A program made the position numbers and the translations under genes. DNA of 64,000 bases from Pseudomonadota bacterium (GTDB lineage: Bacteria; Desulfobacterota; Desulfobulbia; Desulfobulbales; SURF-16). The notes below the pieces were generated by a model. It worked only from the letters and a program-made list of their open reading frames with translations, ran no database searches and was not told where the DNA came from. The stretch spans positions 1-64,000 of the forward strand of contig JAHJKA010000060.1 in the NCBI GenBank assembly GCA_018822545.1, written 5' to 3'. Positions 42,765-51,976 of the stretch are shown here, piece by piece (positions within the stretch are counted from its first letter, which is position 1; each line of letters begins with the position of its first letter).

Positions 42765-43841
42765 CTATAGGGACTGTTTGTAAGAGGCAGTCTCATAGGA
42801 ACGTGCCTTTGGAATGGTAATGGTTACCGTGGTGCCTTGGCCTTCTATACTGGCAATATCGATGGAGCAACTCATCTGAGCCAGCATTTTTTTTGATAGG
42901 GCAAGTCCAAGTCCGGTGCCCTTTTCCTTGGTGGTATAAAAGGGCTTGAAAACATCATGAAGGGATGCTGCTGCAATGCCACAGCCGGTATCTTTGATTT
43001 CTAACAGGGTGCTTGGACCATGGGAGCGGGCGGAGATGGCCAGGCGCGCCTCCTTGTTGTCATGCATGGCATCCATGGCGTTAGCCAAGATATTCATGGT
43101 AACTTGTTGTAGGGCACGACGATCCACCTTAACCATCTCTGATCCAGGTTCAATATCAACACTGATAGCTATCAGTGTATCTTTGACACTTGAGTAGGCG
43201 GTAATGAGCTGGGTGTTATGCATGATGAAGTCCGAGAGGTCCATCACCGCTGTCTGCGGTTTTTCATACATGTTGAAGTTCTTGAAGGATTTTAAGAGTT
43301 GTTCAATTCTTGCTATTTCTTCAAAGACACGGACGAAATAGACCTCAATTTCGTCCGGAGAGTAGCGATCAATATTCTTTTGAAGGACAGTGATAGCCAT
43401 TTTTATGGAGTTAAGTGGATTTCCGATTTCATGACGAATGCCTGAAAAAATGTAGCCGACATTGTTCATGGTAACCACGGCTTCTGCAATAGAATCCATC
43501 CTTTTTTGGTCAGTAATATCCTGCAGAAGAATGGAAATAAAACGCCGCGATTTATCCGGGGAACCAAAGGTATAGCCAATAAAACGTTCGCCATGTTTTT
43601 TGACGGTTTTCACCTTCTGGGATGTTTCTGAGTCCAGAAGTTCGGATACGGATGAATCAATTATTGGAAATAAAGAGTCGAAATCAGGAGAAAGCTTGAT
43701 GAGATTAAAAATCTCTGCCGCCTGCTGGTTGCAATAGGTGATAATCTTTTTTTTGATGTCAATAATGACAATGCCAAGATGAATATCTTGGAGAATGTCT
43801 CGGAAAATTTGACCGTCGCAGTCTTGTGAAGGAGTGGCCAT
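42765..43841 (-). CDS. PAS-containing sensor histidine kinase
   Basis: This 358-residue soluble kinase has an N-terminal PAS-like domain (LGIVIIDIKKKIITYCNQQA), an H box IFSGIRHEIGNPLNSIKMAI (His in RHEIGNP), an N box MNILANAMDAMHD, and G boxes IKDTGCGIA and GTGLGLALSKKML. There is no TM segment, so it is probably cytoplasmic. No cognate response regulator is adjacent. Same orientation as the haem/HAMP gene downstream. Confidence 0.92.
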   Translation of the reverse strand: MATPSQDCDGQIFRDILQDIHLGIVIIDIKKKIITYCNQQAAEIFNLIKLSPDFDSLFPIIDSSVSELLDSETSQKVKTVKKHGERFIGYTFGSPDKSRRFISILLQDITDQKRMDSIAEAVVTMNNVGYIFSGIRHEIGNPLNSIKMAITVLQKNIDRYSPDEIEVYFVRVFEEIARIEQLLKSFKNFNMYEKPQTAVMDLSDFIMHNTQLITAYSSVKDTLIAISVDIEPGSEMVKVDRRALQQVTMNILANAMDAMHDNKEARLAISARSHGPSTLLEIKDTGCGIAAASLHDVFKPFYTTKEKGTGLGLALSKKMLAQMSCSIDIASIEGQGTTVTITIPKARSYETASYKQSL

Positions 43842-44243
43842 GGAGGCAAGGAGATGGTGACAGCTTTTAACTGGCAGAGGTTACTCTTAAAATTTACATT
43901 ATTATCTTTTATTTTTTTTTGTCAAGGGAATGGGGATAATGTGCTGTTAAAACAAATGGTTATTGTTTATTGTTCGGTGGAGGAAATGTGATAGGGCTAA
44001 ATGTGGTTGCGTTAATCCTTAAGTCAGGATAGTCGTAGGTAGATGGAGCAGTCTGATGTGATCGTTTTAACTAGCTGTTTTTTAAAACTTTATGTAGGAG
44101 TTTTTGCGGAATTTTATTTGAAATACTGGTGGTATTAATGGTTTTATTGTTTGCGGTTAAAGTATAAAGTTCGACGGGGCTTTCTGAGGTAGTTGTTGAC
44201 ACTGTTTTTATTTTTTTTCTAACGAGGGGAAAATGAGGCTCGT
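43842..44243. other. 402-bp divergent intergenic region, no gene seen
   Basis: A/T-rich region between the histidine kinase and PilZ genes. A TTGACA at 44196-44201 with TAACGA 18 bases later could be a weak promoter for the PilZ gene. A minus-strand frame at 44071-44286 has no ribosome site and no recognisable pattern. Confidence 0.4.
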
Positions 44244-44738
44244 ATGTCAAAAAGAGTACGCGTAAATAATGATAATTTGGCGGCAATCAAATGCCCACAC
44301 TGCCAAAGCATGAAGCTTATCTCTGTACACAAGTTTAAAGGGCTCAAGCATTCGCTCAAGGTGAAATGCACCTGCAATAATAGTTTCTCTGTTTCTTTGG
44401 ATTTTCGGGAGAGGTACCGGAAGTCGACAAATATAGATGCTAAATATGTCAAGTTTGATAAAGATATAAGGATTGTTAAGGGACAGGCAGAACCCAACCT
44501 GAAATGCAAGGTTGCTGATTTGTCGCTGAGCGGCTTGGCCTTGACCATAATAGGCTCCCACAACCTACAGGTGGGTGATGTACTCATGGTGGAGTTTGAT
44601 TTGGATGATAAGGCGAATACCCATATAAAGAGAAAGGCTATTATCCGTGTGATTGGCCAGGGGTTTGTGGGGTGTCAGTTTGATGAAGCGGGGTCGCCGG
44701 CCTATGACAAGGCTCTAGGTTTTTATTTGATGCCCTAA
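44244..44738 (+). CDS. PilZ domain protein with N-terminal CxxC pair
   Basis: This 164-residue protein has residues 17-50 with a zinc-ribbon-like set (IKCPHCQSM ... KVKCTCNN), then a PilZ domain with the c-di-GMP motifs RERYRK (RxxxR-type) and VADLSLSGLAL (D/NxSxxG-type), and VGDVLMVEFDLDD. It is a probable c-di-GMP receptor. A terminator follows directly. The ribosome site GAGG is weakly spaced. Confidence 0.85.
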   Translation: MSKRVRVNNDNLAAIKCPHCQSMKLISVHKFKGLKHSLKVKCTCNNSFSVSLDFRERYRKSTNIDAKYVKFDKDIRIVKGQAEPNLKCKVADLSLSGLALTIIGSHNLQVGDVLMVEFDLDDKANTHIKRKAIIRVIGQGFVGCQFDEAGSPAYDKALGFYLMP

Positions 44739-44762
44739 AAGTCAGTTCCTATCTTTTTTTCG

Positions 44763-44802
44763 GGCCACGTTTTTTAACTCATAAAAGCGTGGCCTTTTTT
44801 TT
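44763..44802 (+). terminator. Intrinsic terminator of the PilZ gene
   Basis: GGCCACG (44763-44769) pairs with CGTGGCC (44788-44794) across an A/T loop and is followed by eight T. Confidence 0.85.
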
Positions 44803-45115
44803 ATGGTTTCAAGTCATGATTCTGGTTCAAAAGATGAATAAGTCGTCCGATGTGTTTGGTTGCCAGGGCGGTTATTGCAGAATCCTGCTGGAAACATTGA
44901 GGGAAAAGGTGTTTCATCTCGATTGGTGGTTGATTTTCTGAAAGCCTGAGATATATGGTCCTTAAACTAAGTAGCCCTTAACGCAAGGGGTTGCTTTCAC
45001 TGTCAGAATCATGGCGATGTGGAGATTGGTTTGTGTGGGGTGGGGAAAAGGGAGCACTATTGCCTGTGCTGCTTAATTATTGTGAAAATCAGGCAGAGGA
45101 AGAAGCGAGAAAGCT
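44803..45115. other. Intergenic stretch with a possible gene remnant
   Basis: No complete gene. A minus-strand frame ending at 44801 and open back to about 44985 reads like the C-terminus of a protein (ATKHIGRLIHLLNQNHDLKP) but has no usable start or ribosome site, so it may be a decayed gene tail. Confidence 0.3.
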
Positions 45116-45124
45116 GTGGGGGTG

Positions 45125-46075
45125 ATGGAAGTGATACAGATGTTGTGGTCTGGTTTGGCGCTGCCTTTGATGAAGTTGATTTTTTTTGTTTCCTTAGGCC
45201 TGGCCTTTGCAAATTTTATTGAATCGTTGAACTGGACCCATAAAATTGCCAGTCTTTCGAAGCCCCTTATTCGTTTGGGGCATCTTTCCAGCGATACGGG
45301 CGCCAGTTTTTCCATGGCTTTCTTTTCAGGAGTTTCTTCAAATAGTATGCTGGCTGAGGCATTTGATCAAAAACGTATTGATAAAAAAGAACTCATTTGT
45401 GCGAATCTTTTCAACTCGCTTCCCACCTATTTTCTTCATCTGCCCACCATGTTTTTCATTACCGCACCTCTTATCAAAGGTGCGGCGTTGATTTATGTCT
45501 CGATAACTTTTATTGCGGCGATGTTAAGGACGTTCATTATTCTGGTTGTAGGCCATTTTTTGCTTGAAAAGAAAAAATATGAATCCTCTGAAGTTGCTGA
45601 AGAGAAACGTTTGACTGTGCGAGAGGCTCTTGTGAAAACCTGGCAGAGGTTTCGTAATAGGTTGAAAAAGATAGTTTTATTTACAGTGCCAATCTATACG
45701 GTTATTTTTATTATTAATAAATCCGGTGGATTTGACGTGCTTGAAGACTTTATGGCCACACATCTTAGTATTCTTTCCTGGCTTCATCCGCAAAGCCTTG
45801 GTATTATTGTATTGCACCTGGCAGCAGAATTTACTGCCGGACTTGCTGTGGCCGGCGCCCTGCTTGATGCCGGAACCATGAGCTATCGTGAGATAGTCTT
45901 GGCCTTACTGGTGGGTAATATATTGTCGTCACCGGTACGGGCCGTTCGTCACCAGTTCCCTTATTATGCCGGGATTTTCTCGCCACGCATTGCCATGGAA
46001 CTGATATTGTATAACCAGGGTTTTCGGATAGGCTCTCTTGTTGCAGTGAGTCTGGGTTATTACTTGTTTTTTTAA
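45125..46075 (+). CDS. Nucleoside-recognition (Gate) domain membrane protein
   Basis: This polytopic inner membrane protein of about 316 residues has two Gate/nucleoside-recognition (PF07670) halves, as in SpmA/SpmB-like and YjiH-like proteins: an N-terminal half with MAFFSGVSSNSMLAEAF and a C-terminal half with LGIIVLHLAAEFTAGLAVAG and LLVGNILSSPVRAVRHQFPY. There are about eight hydrophobic segments. The transport substrate is unknown. ATG 45125 was chosen; an in-frame GTG at 45116 is also possible. The MltD-like gene starts 15 bases after the stop. Confidence 0.82.
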   Translation: MEVIQMLWSGLALPLMKLIFFVSLGLAFANFIESLNWTHKIASLSKPLIRLGHLSSDTGASFSMAFFSGVSSNSMLAEAFDQKRIDKKELICANLFNSLPTYFLHLPTMFFITAPLIKGAALIYVSITFIAAMLRTFIILVVGHFLLEKKKYESSEVAEEKRLTVREALVKTWQRFRNRLKKIVLFTVPIYTVIFIINKSGGFDVLEDFMATHLSILSWLHPQSLGIIVLHLAAEFTAGLAVAGALLDAGTMSYREIVLALLVGNILSSPVRAVRHQFPYYAGIFSPRIAMELILYNQGFRIGSLVAVSLGYYLFF

Positions 46076-46090
46076 TGAAGATGTAAGCCT

Positions 46091-48580
46091 ATGCGTCGTT
46101 TCTTCCTTTTATTTGTCACTCTCTGTTCTCTTGGGGCTCTTGTCGGGTCCGTATCGGCAATGGCGAGTAGTGAGCCGTTCCCTATCCATGCCTCCATGCG
46201 TCCCAATGTGGAATTCTGGAAAAAGATCTACTCAGAGTATCCCTCCACTCAGGGTGTTCTTCATGACAGTAATAATCTTAAAATTATTTATGAAGTTATC
46301 GAGTTAGAACCCCATGGGCCCGGCAGTAGTCGTGTCAACAGTGAGCGGATCAAAAAGGCCAAAGATCGCTATCTGTCAATGCTTGATAAGTTTGCCAGGG
46401 GGCAAGCGCCTTCAACGCAGCTTGAATGTCGTATTTATGACATGTTCGGCCCGAATCCTAAGCGCGAAGAATTTCGCCAGGCCCGAGATGATATTCGTTG
46501 CCAGACAGGGCAAAAGGATAGATTCCTGGCGGGTGTGAAGCGCTCGGGAAAGTATCTTGAGCGGATAAAGGATATTTTCAGAAGTCAGGGGCTCCCTGAA
46601 GATCTTGCTTATCTGCCCCATGTGGAGTCATCCTATAATTACGAGGCCTACTCTAAATTCGGCGCTGCCGGGATTTGGCAGTTCACCCGTTCAACAGGGC
46701 AACGTTATATGCAGGTAGATTACGTTGTTGATGAGCGCCGTGATCCCATTGCCGCGAGCTATGCAGCAGCAAAATTTCTCAAAGAAAATCATGATCTTCT
46801 CGGTAGTTGGCCTCTGGCCTTGACTGCATATAATCATGGCCCGAACGGTATGCTCCGCGCTAAAAAAGAAATGGGGGATTATGCCAGAATATTTGACGAG
46901 TATGACGGGAAGAGGTTCAAGTTTGCATCTCGAAATTTTTATTCTGAATATATTGCCGCTCGCCATGTCGCCAAAAATTACCGGCTCTATTTTGGAAATG
47001 TGAATGTTGATAAGCCTGTTATCTATCACTCCATTGAGCTTGAGGGCTATGCGCCAATGGCCAGTATTTGTAATTTTTTCCATGTCGGCATGGATGAGAT
47101 TAAATGTGTAAATCCAGCCCTGCGTTCCCCTGTTTTTGACGGTCAGAAGCATATACCGAAAGGTTACAGGCTCCGTTTGCCAGGCCATTCACAGAAAATG
47201 GCAAGGATGTCTTCGGTTTTGCCGGCCTCTCTGTTTGAACGCGGGCAGAAAAGATCGAATTTCTACAGGGTTCAACGGGGAGACACAGCCGGTAAGATTG
47301 CCAAACGGCATAATGTCAGCATCAACGAACTTGCAGCGGCTAATGGCTTGAGTCGCCGGGCCACAATTTATGTCGGCCAGAATCTCCGCATTCCTGCAGG
47401 GGATGAAAAATCTACGATGCTGGCTTCTGCATCAGGTAACAGTAAAAGAAGTCCGTCAGTGCCTACCATGGCCATTTTAAAGGAACAGGTTTTGGCTAAG
47501 GCCACCGCTCAAGAAAAGAGCAGTTCTCCCGTGGTGGGGAGTCTTGCTAAATGGCGCCCGCGTGGCAATCCCCAGGGGCTGATCGCTGCTCGTGAGGAGG
47601 AGACACCTCCGCCATCTCTGGTGGCCCGGGCTGAGAAAAAGGTGGTTGAGGCCCTGGAAATTCCGCTGCCTGCCGCTCCTGAAGAACAGGTTGCTGTGCT
47701 GGACGAGATCCCGGCACTTGCCCAGGCAGAAACGGTGGTTGTTGATATATCTGAGATTGAGCCCCCCATGGTTGTTGCGGAAGTTGCGCAACAACCGCTT
47801 TCTGTCCTTGAAGAGATTGTCGAATTTGTTCTCCCGGCCCCGGGTGTTGAGGCTGAACTGGTGTCTGAGTTGGCAGAAGATCCGCGAGAAAACTTAGTTC
47901 TTGCTGAGGACGAAGTCTTTGCAATGGCATCAGATGCAGTTGAGGAAGAAGAGGGCGTAGGGGCTGAAGTGGAGGTCGCTGAGGCTGTTGAAAGTTTTGA
48001 GACCATTGAGGCCGCCGAGGTTGTAAATCCCTTAGTTCTTGTCGGAAATTTCGATGTCGGTAAGATGAAAACCGTCAAAGGCACTGCCACGGGTACCATT
48101 CAGGTCGAAGTGGAAGAAACCCTTGGCCATTATGCGGATTGGCTGGAAATTCCCACCCAGAATATCAGACGCTTGAACAGCTATCGGTATGGCAAACCCA
48201 TCCAGTATGGGCAGAAATTGAAACTGCCCTTTGCCAAAGTTTCCAAGGAAGATTTTGAAGAAAGGCGTTACCTTTATCATAAGGAAATGGTGGAAGATTT
48301 TTTTGTCGCCTATAAGATTGATGGGGACAAGACGTATCGGGTGAAGAAAGGGGATAATCTCTGGACATTATGCCACGATGATTTTGAACTGCCCTTCTGG
48401 CTCATCAAACAGTATAATTCGAATTTTGATTTTCACGCCCTGCGCCTAGGCTCTGAAATCAAGGTGCCCGTGGTCAGTAAGGTTGATTCTGACAGTCAGG
48501 TTGCGGAAGTGAATCCAGGCAGCCTGCCTGGAAAACCCTTGGCAAAAAGGATTTCCGTCAAGAAACTGGCAATTCAATAA
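46091..48580 (+). CDS. MltD-like lytic transglycosylase with LysM domains
   Basis: An 829-residue secreted peptidoglycan enzyme: signal peptide (MRRFFLLFVTLCSLGALVGS), then a GH23 lytic transglycosylase domain with catalytic Glu179 in LPHVESSYN, GAAGIWQFTRSTG and ALTAYNHGPNGM; LysM domains follow (FYRVQRGDTAGKIAKRHNVS and KTYRVKKGDNLWTLCHDDF near the end, with a divergent one between). Residues about 490-650 form a long Ala/Val/Glu-rich acidic spacer. It cleaves glycan strands between MurNAc and GlcNAc. It lies directly downstream of the Gate-domain gene. Confidence 0.92.
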   Translation: MRRFFLLFVTLCSLGALVGSVSAMASSEPFPIHASMRPNVEFWKKIYSEYPSTQGVLHDSNNLKIIYEVIELEPHGPGSSRVNSERIKKAKDRYLSMLDKFARGQAPSTQLECRIYDMFGPNPKREEFRQARDDIRCQTGQKDRFLAGVKRSGKYLERIKDIFRSQGLPEDLAYLPHVESSYNYEAYSKFGAAGIWQFTRSTGQRYMQVDYVVDERRDPIAASYAAAKFLKENHDLLGSWPLALTAYNHGPNGMLRAKKEMGDYARIFDEYDGKRFKFASRNFYSEYIAARHVAKNYRLYFGNVNVDKPVIYHSIELEGYAPMASICNFFHVGMDEIKCVNPALRSPVFDGQKHIPKGYRLRLPGHSQKMARMSSVLPASLFERGQKRSNFYRVQRGDTAGKIAKRHNVSINELAAANGLSRRATIYVGQNLRIPAGDEKSTMLASASGNSKRSPSVPTMAILKEQVLAKATAQEKSSSPVVGSLAKWRPRGNPQGLIAAREEETPPPSLVARAEKKVVEALEIPLPAAPEEQVAVLDEIPALAQAETVVVDISEIEPPMVVAEVAQQPLSVLEEIVEFVLPAPGVEAELVSELAEDPRENLVLAEDEVFAMASDAVEEEEGVGAEVEVAEAVESFETIEAAEVVNPLVLVGNFDVGKMKTVKGTATGTIQVEVEETLGHYADWLEIPTQNIRRLNSYRYGKPIQYGQKLKLPFAKVSKEDFEERRYLYHKEMVEDFFVAYKIDGDKTYRVKKGDNLWTLCHDDFELPFWLIKQYNSNFDFHALRLGSEIKVPVVSKVDSDSQVAEVNPGSLPGKPLAKRISVKKLAIQ

Positions 48581-48703
48581 AAAGGGGCGTTTTCTTTCAG
48601 CTCTATTTTATTGATACCTTCCATCTTGAAGTGCCCCTCTTTTCTGGTGTTCCCTTATTACTCAAATACCCTTTCAGGATGATGTTATCCTTATTTAAAT
48701 TAT

Positions 48704-51349
48704 ATGAAACTGTCTGAACCTAGAACTGTTTATCTGAGTGAATATCAGCCCCCTGATTTCTATATTGATACTGTTGACCTGTCGATTGCCTTGTTTGATG
48801 ACAAGGCCCTTGTTACCGTTGTAACGTCTTTGCGCCGGGCGGAACATGGCATGTCAGATGTACCCTTGATACTTGACGGGGAGGAACTTGTACTTGTCGA
48901 ACTGGCCGTGGATGGCAGGGTTCTCGAGGGGAAGGAGTATGAAGCGGATGCGCAAAATCTTACCATCTTCAAGGTTCCTGGTTCCTTTACCTTGCGCTGT
49001 GTTACAGAAATTTATCCCCAGAAAAACACCTCCCTTGAAGGCCTCTATCAATCAAGTGGTAATTTTTGCACCCAATGTGAGGCCCAGGGCTTTCGCAAGA
49101 TAACCTATTATTTCGACCGCCCTGATGTCATGGCCCGTTTTACCACGACCATCGAGGCCGATCTCTCCATCCCTGTTCTCCTTGCCAACGGAAATCTCGT
49201 CGACCATGGTGCCGCTGGTGAGCATCGTCATTTTGCCCGTTGGCAGGATCCATTCCCAAAGCCCTGTTATCTTTTTGCCATGGTGGCAGGTGATCTCGTC
49301 GCCATCAAAGATACCTTTACAACAAGGAGTGGTCGGCGGGTTGATCTTCATATCTATGTCCAGGAGCATAATAAGGAACGCTGTGACCATGCCATGGCCT
49401 CTTTGAAGAAGGCGATGAAGTGGGATGAAGAGGTCTTTGGCCGTGAATACGACCTGGATCTCTACATGATAGTGGCGGTGGATGATTTCAATATGGGGGC
49501 CATGGAGAATAAGGGGCTGAATGTCTTTAACTCCAAATATGTGCTTGCCGAACCTGCCACAGCCACTGATGATGACTATGAAGGCATTGAAGGCGTCATC
49601 GCCCATGAGTATTTTCATAACTGGACTGGCAACAGGGTGACCTGTCGGGATTGGTTTCAACTCAGTTTAAAAGAGGGCCTCACTGTTTTTCGTGATCAGC
49701 AATTCTCGGCGGATATGACCTCCGTGGCCGTGAAAAGAATTAATGACGTTCAGACCCTTCGCAATGTGCAGTTTCCCGAAGACAGTGGTCCCATGGCTCA
49801 TCCTATCCGTCCCGATCATTATATGGAGATTAATAATTTCTATACGGTCACTGTTTATGAAAAAGGCGCGGAGGTGATTCGGATGATTCATACCTTGCTT
49901 GGACCTGAGAAGTTTAGGAAAGGCATGGATATCTATTTTGAACGGCATGATGGTCAGGCGGTGACCTGTGATGATTTTGTGGCTGCCATGGCTGATGGCG
50001 GTGGGAGAGACCTCAGCCAGTTTAAGAACTGGTACAGTCAGGCCGGCACCCCGGAACTACGGGTGGAGGGCGAATATGACGGACAGAATAAAACCTATAG
50101 CCTGCATGTAACGCAGTCATGTCCGCCCTCGCCAGGCCAAAATGTCAAGGAACCGTACCATCTGCCCCTCAGGTTTGGACTTGTTGGGGCTGATGGCGGT
50201 GTCTTGCCGTTTATCCTTTCTGGAGGAGATGGAACCCCACGTGAGTCCGAAATTCTGGAGATTCGTGAGGCAAGCCAGGAGTTTGTGTTTGAGAATATCC
50301 CGGCAAAACCCATTCCTTCGCTGCTTGGCTCGTTCAGTGCGCCGGTTAAGCTCCATTATCACTATAGCGATGAGGAGCTGCGTTTTCTCATGGTGCATGA
50401 TCCTGATGCGTTTAATAGATGGGAGGCTGGCCAGCGTTTGGCCTGCCGTCTTCTTCTCAAACTTGTCGATGATTATCAGGCTGCGCGGCCCCTGGCGCTG
50501 CCTTCGGACTTTGTTGAAGTGTATGGCAGTATCCTCAAGGAATCCTCTGATCCGGCACTTATGGCCCGTCTGCTCGTGTTGCCCACGGAAAAATATCTTG
50601 GCGAACAGATGGCTATTATCGATGTGGATGCGCTTTTTGCGGCAAGGCAATTTGTGCGCAGTGAGCTTGCAAAGAAACTTTTTATGCCTTTTTTGTCATG
50701 CTATCACGCGGCAGTTTCTGATGCCCCTTATCGATATGACCCCGCCTTAAGCGGGCAACGGCGCTTGAAAAATACCGCGTTAGCTTACCTGATGATGTCT
50801 GGGAAACAGGAGGTGGTCGAGCTTTGCCTCAGGCAGTTTGAACAGGCAGATAACATGACAGACGCCTTCAGCGCCTTTACGGCCATCATGCATAATCCGG
50901 ACTGTGCCGAACGGAAATCAGTTCAGGTTGCTTTTTTTAGTCAGTGGCAGCACAACAGTCTGGTCTTGGATAAATGGTTCACGGTTCAGGCCACCGCTCC
51001 CCTCCCTCATACCTTGGCGGAAGTTAAGGAGCTGACCAGACATTCTTCATTCTCCCTGGCAAATCCCAATAAGGTGCGCGCTCTCATCGGTGCCTTCTGT
51101 TCTGCCAATCAGGTCTGTTTTCATGAGGTATCAGGGGATGGGTATCGTTTTCTGGCAGATCAGGTGTTGGCCTTAAACTGCAGTAACCCCCAGATTGCCG
51201 CGCGGATGCTGGCTCCTTTAAGCCGTTGGCAGCGTTATGATAGCGGTCGGCAGCTGCTGATGAGGACGGAGCTTGAACGTATCCTTGCCCAAGGAGCATT
51301 GTCAAAAGACGTCTATGAGATTGCCGCTAAGAGTCTCGGCGACGCTTAA
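48704..51349 (+). CDS. pepN: Aminopeptidase N (M1 family)
   Basis: This 881-residue zinc metallopeptidase of the E. coli PepN type has the exopeptidase motif GAMEN (265-269), zinc ligands H301 and H305 in HEYFHNW and E324 in LKEG, and catalytic E302. The length matches PepN (about 870). It removes N-terminal residues from peptides in the cytoplasm; no signal peptide is present. No ribosome site is visible before ATG 48704. Confidence 0.96.
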   Translation: MKLSEPRTVYLSEYQPPDFYIDTVDLSIALFDDKALVTVVTSLRRAEHGMSDVPLILDGEELVLVELAVDGRVLEGKEYEADAQNLTIFKVPGSFTLRCVTEIYPQKNTSLEGLYQSSGNFCTQCEAQGFRKITYYFDRPDVMARFTTTIEADLSIPVLLANGNLVDHGAAGEHRHFARWQDPFPKPCYLFAMVAGDLVAIKDTFTTRSGRRVDLHIYVQEHNKERCDHAMASLKKAMKWDEEVFGREYDLDLYMIVAVDDFNMGAMENKGLNVFNSKYVLAEPATATDDDYEGIEGVIAHEYFHNWTGNRVTCRDWFQLSLKEGLTVFRDQQFSADMTSVAVKRINDVQTLRNVQFPEDSGPMAHPIRPDHYMEINNFYTVTVYEKGAEVIRMIHTLLGPEKFRKGMDIYFERHDGQAVTCDDFVAAMADGGGRDLSQFKNWYSQAGTPELRVEGEYDGQNKTYSLHVTQSCPPSPGQNVKEPYHLPLRFGLVGADGGVLPFILSGGDGTPRESEILEIREASQEFVFENIPAKPIPSLLGSFSAPVKLHYHYSDEELRFLMVHDPDAFNRWEAGQRLACRLLLKLVDDYQAARPLALPSDFVEVYGSILKESSDPALMARLLVLPTEKYLGEQMAIIDVDALFAARQFVRSELAKKLFMPFLSCYHAAVSDAPYRYDPALSGQRRLKNTALAYLMMSGKQEVVELCLRQFEQADNMTDAFSAFTAIMHNPDCAERKSVQVAFFSQWQHNSLVLDKWFTVQATAPLPHTLAEVKELTRHSSFSLANPNKVRALIGAFCSANQVCFHEVSGDGYRFLADQVLALNCSNPQIAARMLAPLSRWQRYDSGRQLLMRTELERILAQGALSKDVYEIAAKSLGDA

Positions 51350-51400
51350 CTTTTTAGTGACTTACTCGGCAAGTTCCACTATAAAAAACAAGTAATTTTT

Positions 51401-51490
51401 AACGTGACTTCAGCTGGATAACCACCAGATAAGCGAACAAAGAGAGACTTCGAGTCACGTATACCCCTCAAGGGGGGTACTAAAAAGGTG
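51401..51490 (+). ncRNA. Candidate structured leader of the MoaE-like gene
   Basis: An outer stem ACGTGACT / AGTCACGT encloses an inner CTGG/CCAG hairpin, and is followed by a second hairpin TACCCC / GGGGTA, all within about 90 bases just upstream of the MoaE-like gene. I cannot match it to a known riboswitch class. It may be a regulatory leader or a pepN 3' structure. Confidence 0.35.
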
Positions 51491-51535
51491 CCGTTCTAAA
51501 ATATATTACCGTCAAAGGTGTTAGAGGAATACGAT

Positions 51536-51901
51536 ATGGATATCTCAAAGGCCATTGCTGCCATGAAACAGAAACCTGAATTTGCCCAGAATGTTGGTAT
51601 GCTTCTGGTACATAACGGCGTGGTCCGGGCTTGGTCCCGGCAAAGCCATGATCAGGTGGAATACCTGGATGTACGTCCCGACCAGAAAAAGGTGGAAGAA
51701 ATCCGCCAGGAATTTTTGCAACGGGAGGGCATTTTTGATATTGTAATCGAGGCCAAGGAAGGGCGCTTTCTGCCTGGCGATGACCTGCTCTTTATGATTG
51801 TTGCTGGCGATATACGGGAGAATGTCAAACCAGCCCTTGCCGATCTCCTTGATCGCATCAAGGCCGAGGCCATCACTAAAAAAGAGATCGTCACCGCTTG
51901 A
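51536..51901 (+). CDS. MoaE-like (molybdopterin synthase large subunit family) protein
   Basis: A 121-residue protein resembling a shortened MoaE: NVGMLLVHNGVVRAWSR corresponds to the MoaE N-terminal strand, IRQEFLQREGIFDIVIEAKE to its helix-strand unit, and GRFLPGDDLLFMIVAGDIR to the ELWPGDxxVxV motif. The C-terminal catalytic Lys region of MoaE (FWKKE-like) is not obvious, leaving only AITKKEI. ATG 51536 has AGAGGA upstream. No moaD is adjacent. It could be a regulatory or specialised relative rather than the active synthase. Confidence 0.72.
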   Translation: MDISKAIAAMKQKPEFAQNVGMLLVHNGVVRAWSRQSHDQVEYLDVRPDQKKVEEIRQEFLQREGIFDIVIEAKEGRFLPGDDLLFMIVAGDIRENVKPALADLLDRIKAEAITKKEIVTA

Positions 51902-51976
51902 TTCTCCCTGGCAAGTCGAGTACATATCTGCCTGTTTCTTTATTGATGAGATAAACACCAACCAAAAAGTGATTTT

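Noticed and set aside
47509-48099. Ser/Thr-rich minus-strand frames opposite the MltD-like gene
   Set aside because: They are an effect of the biased Ala/Val/Glu codon content of the spacer region.
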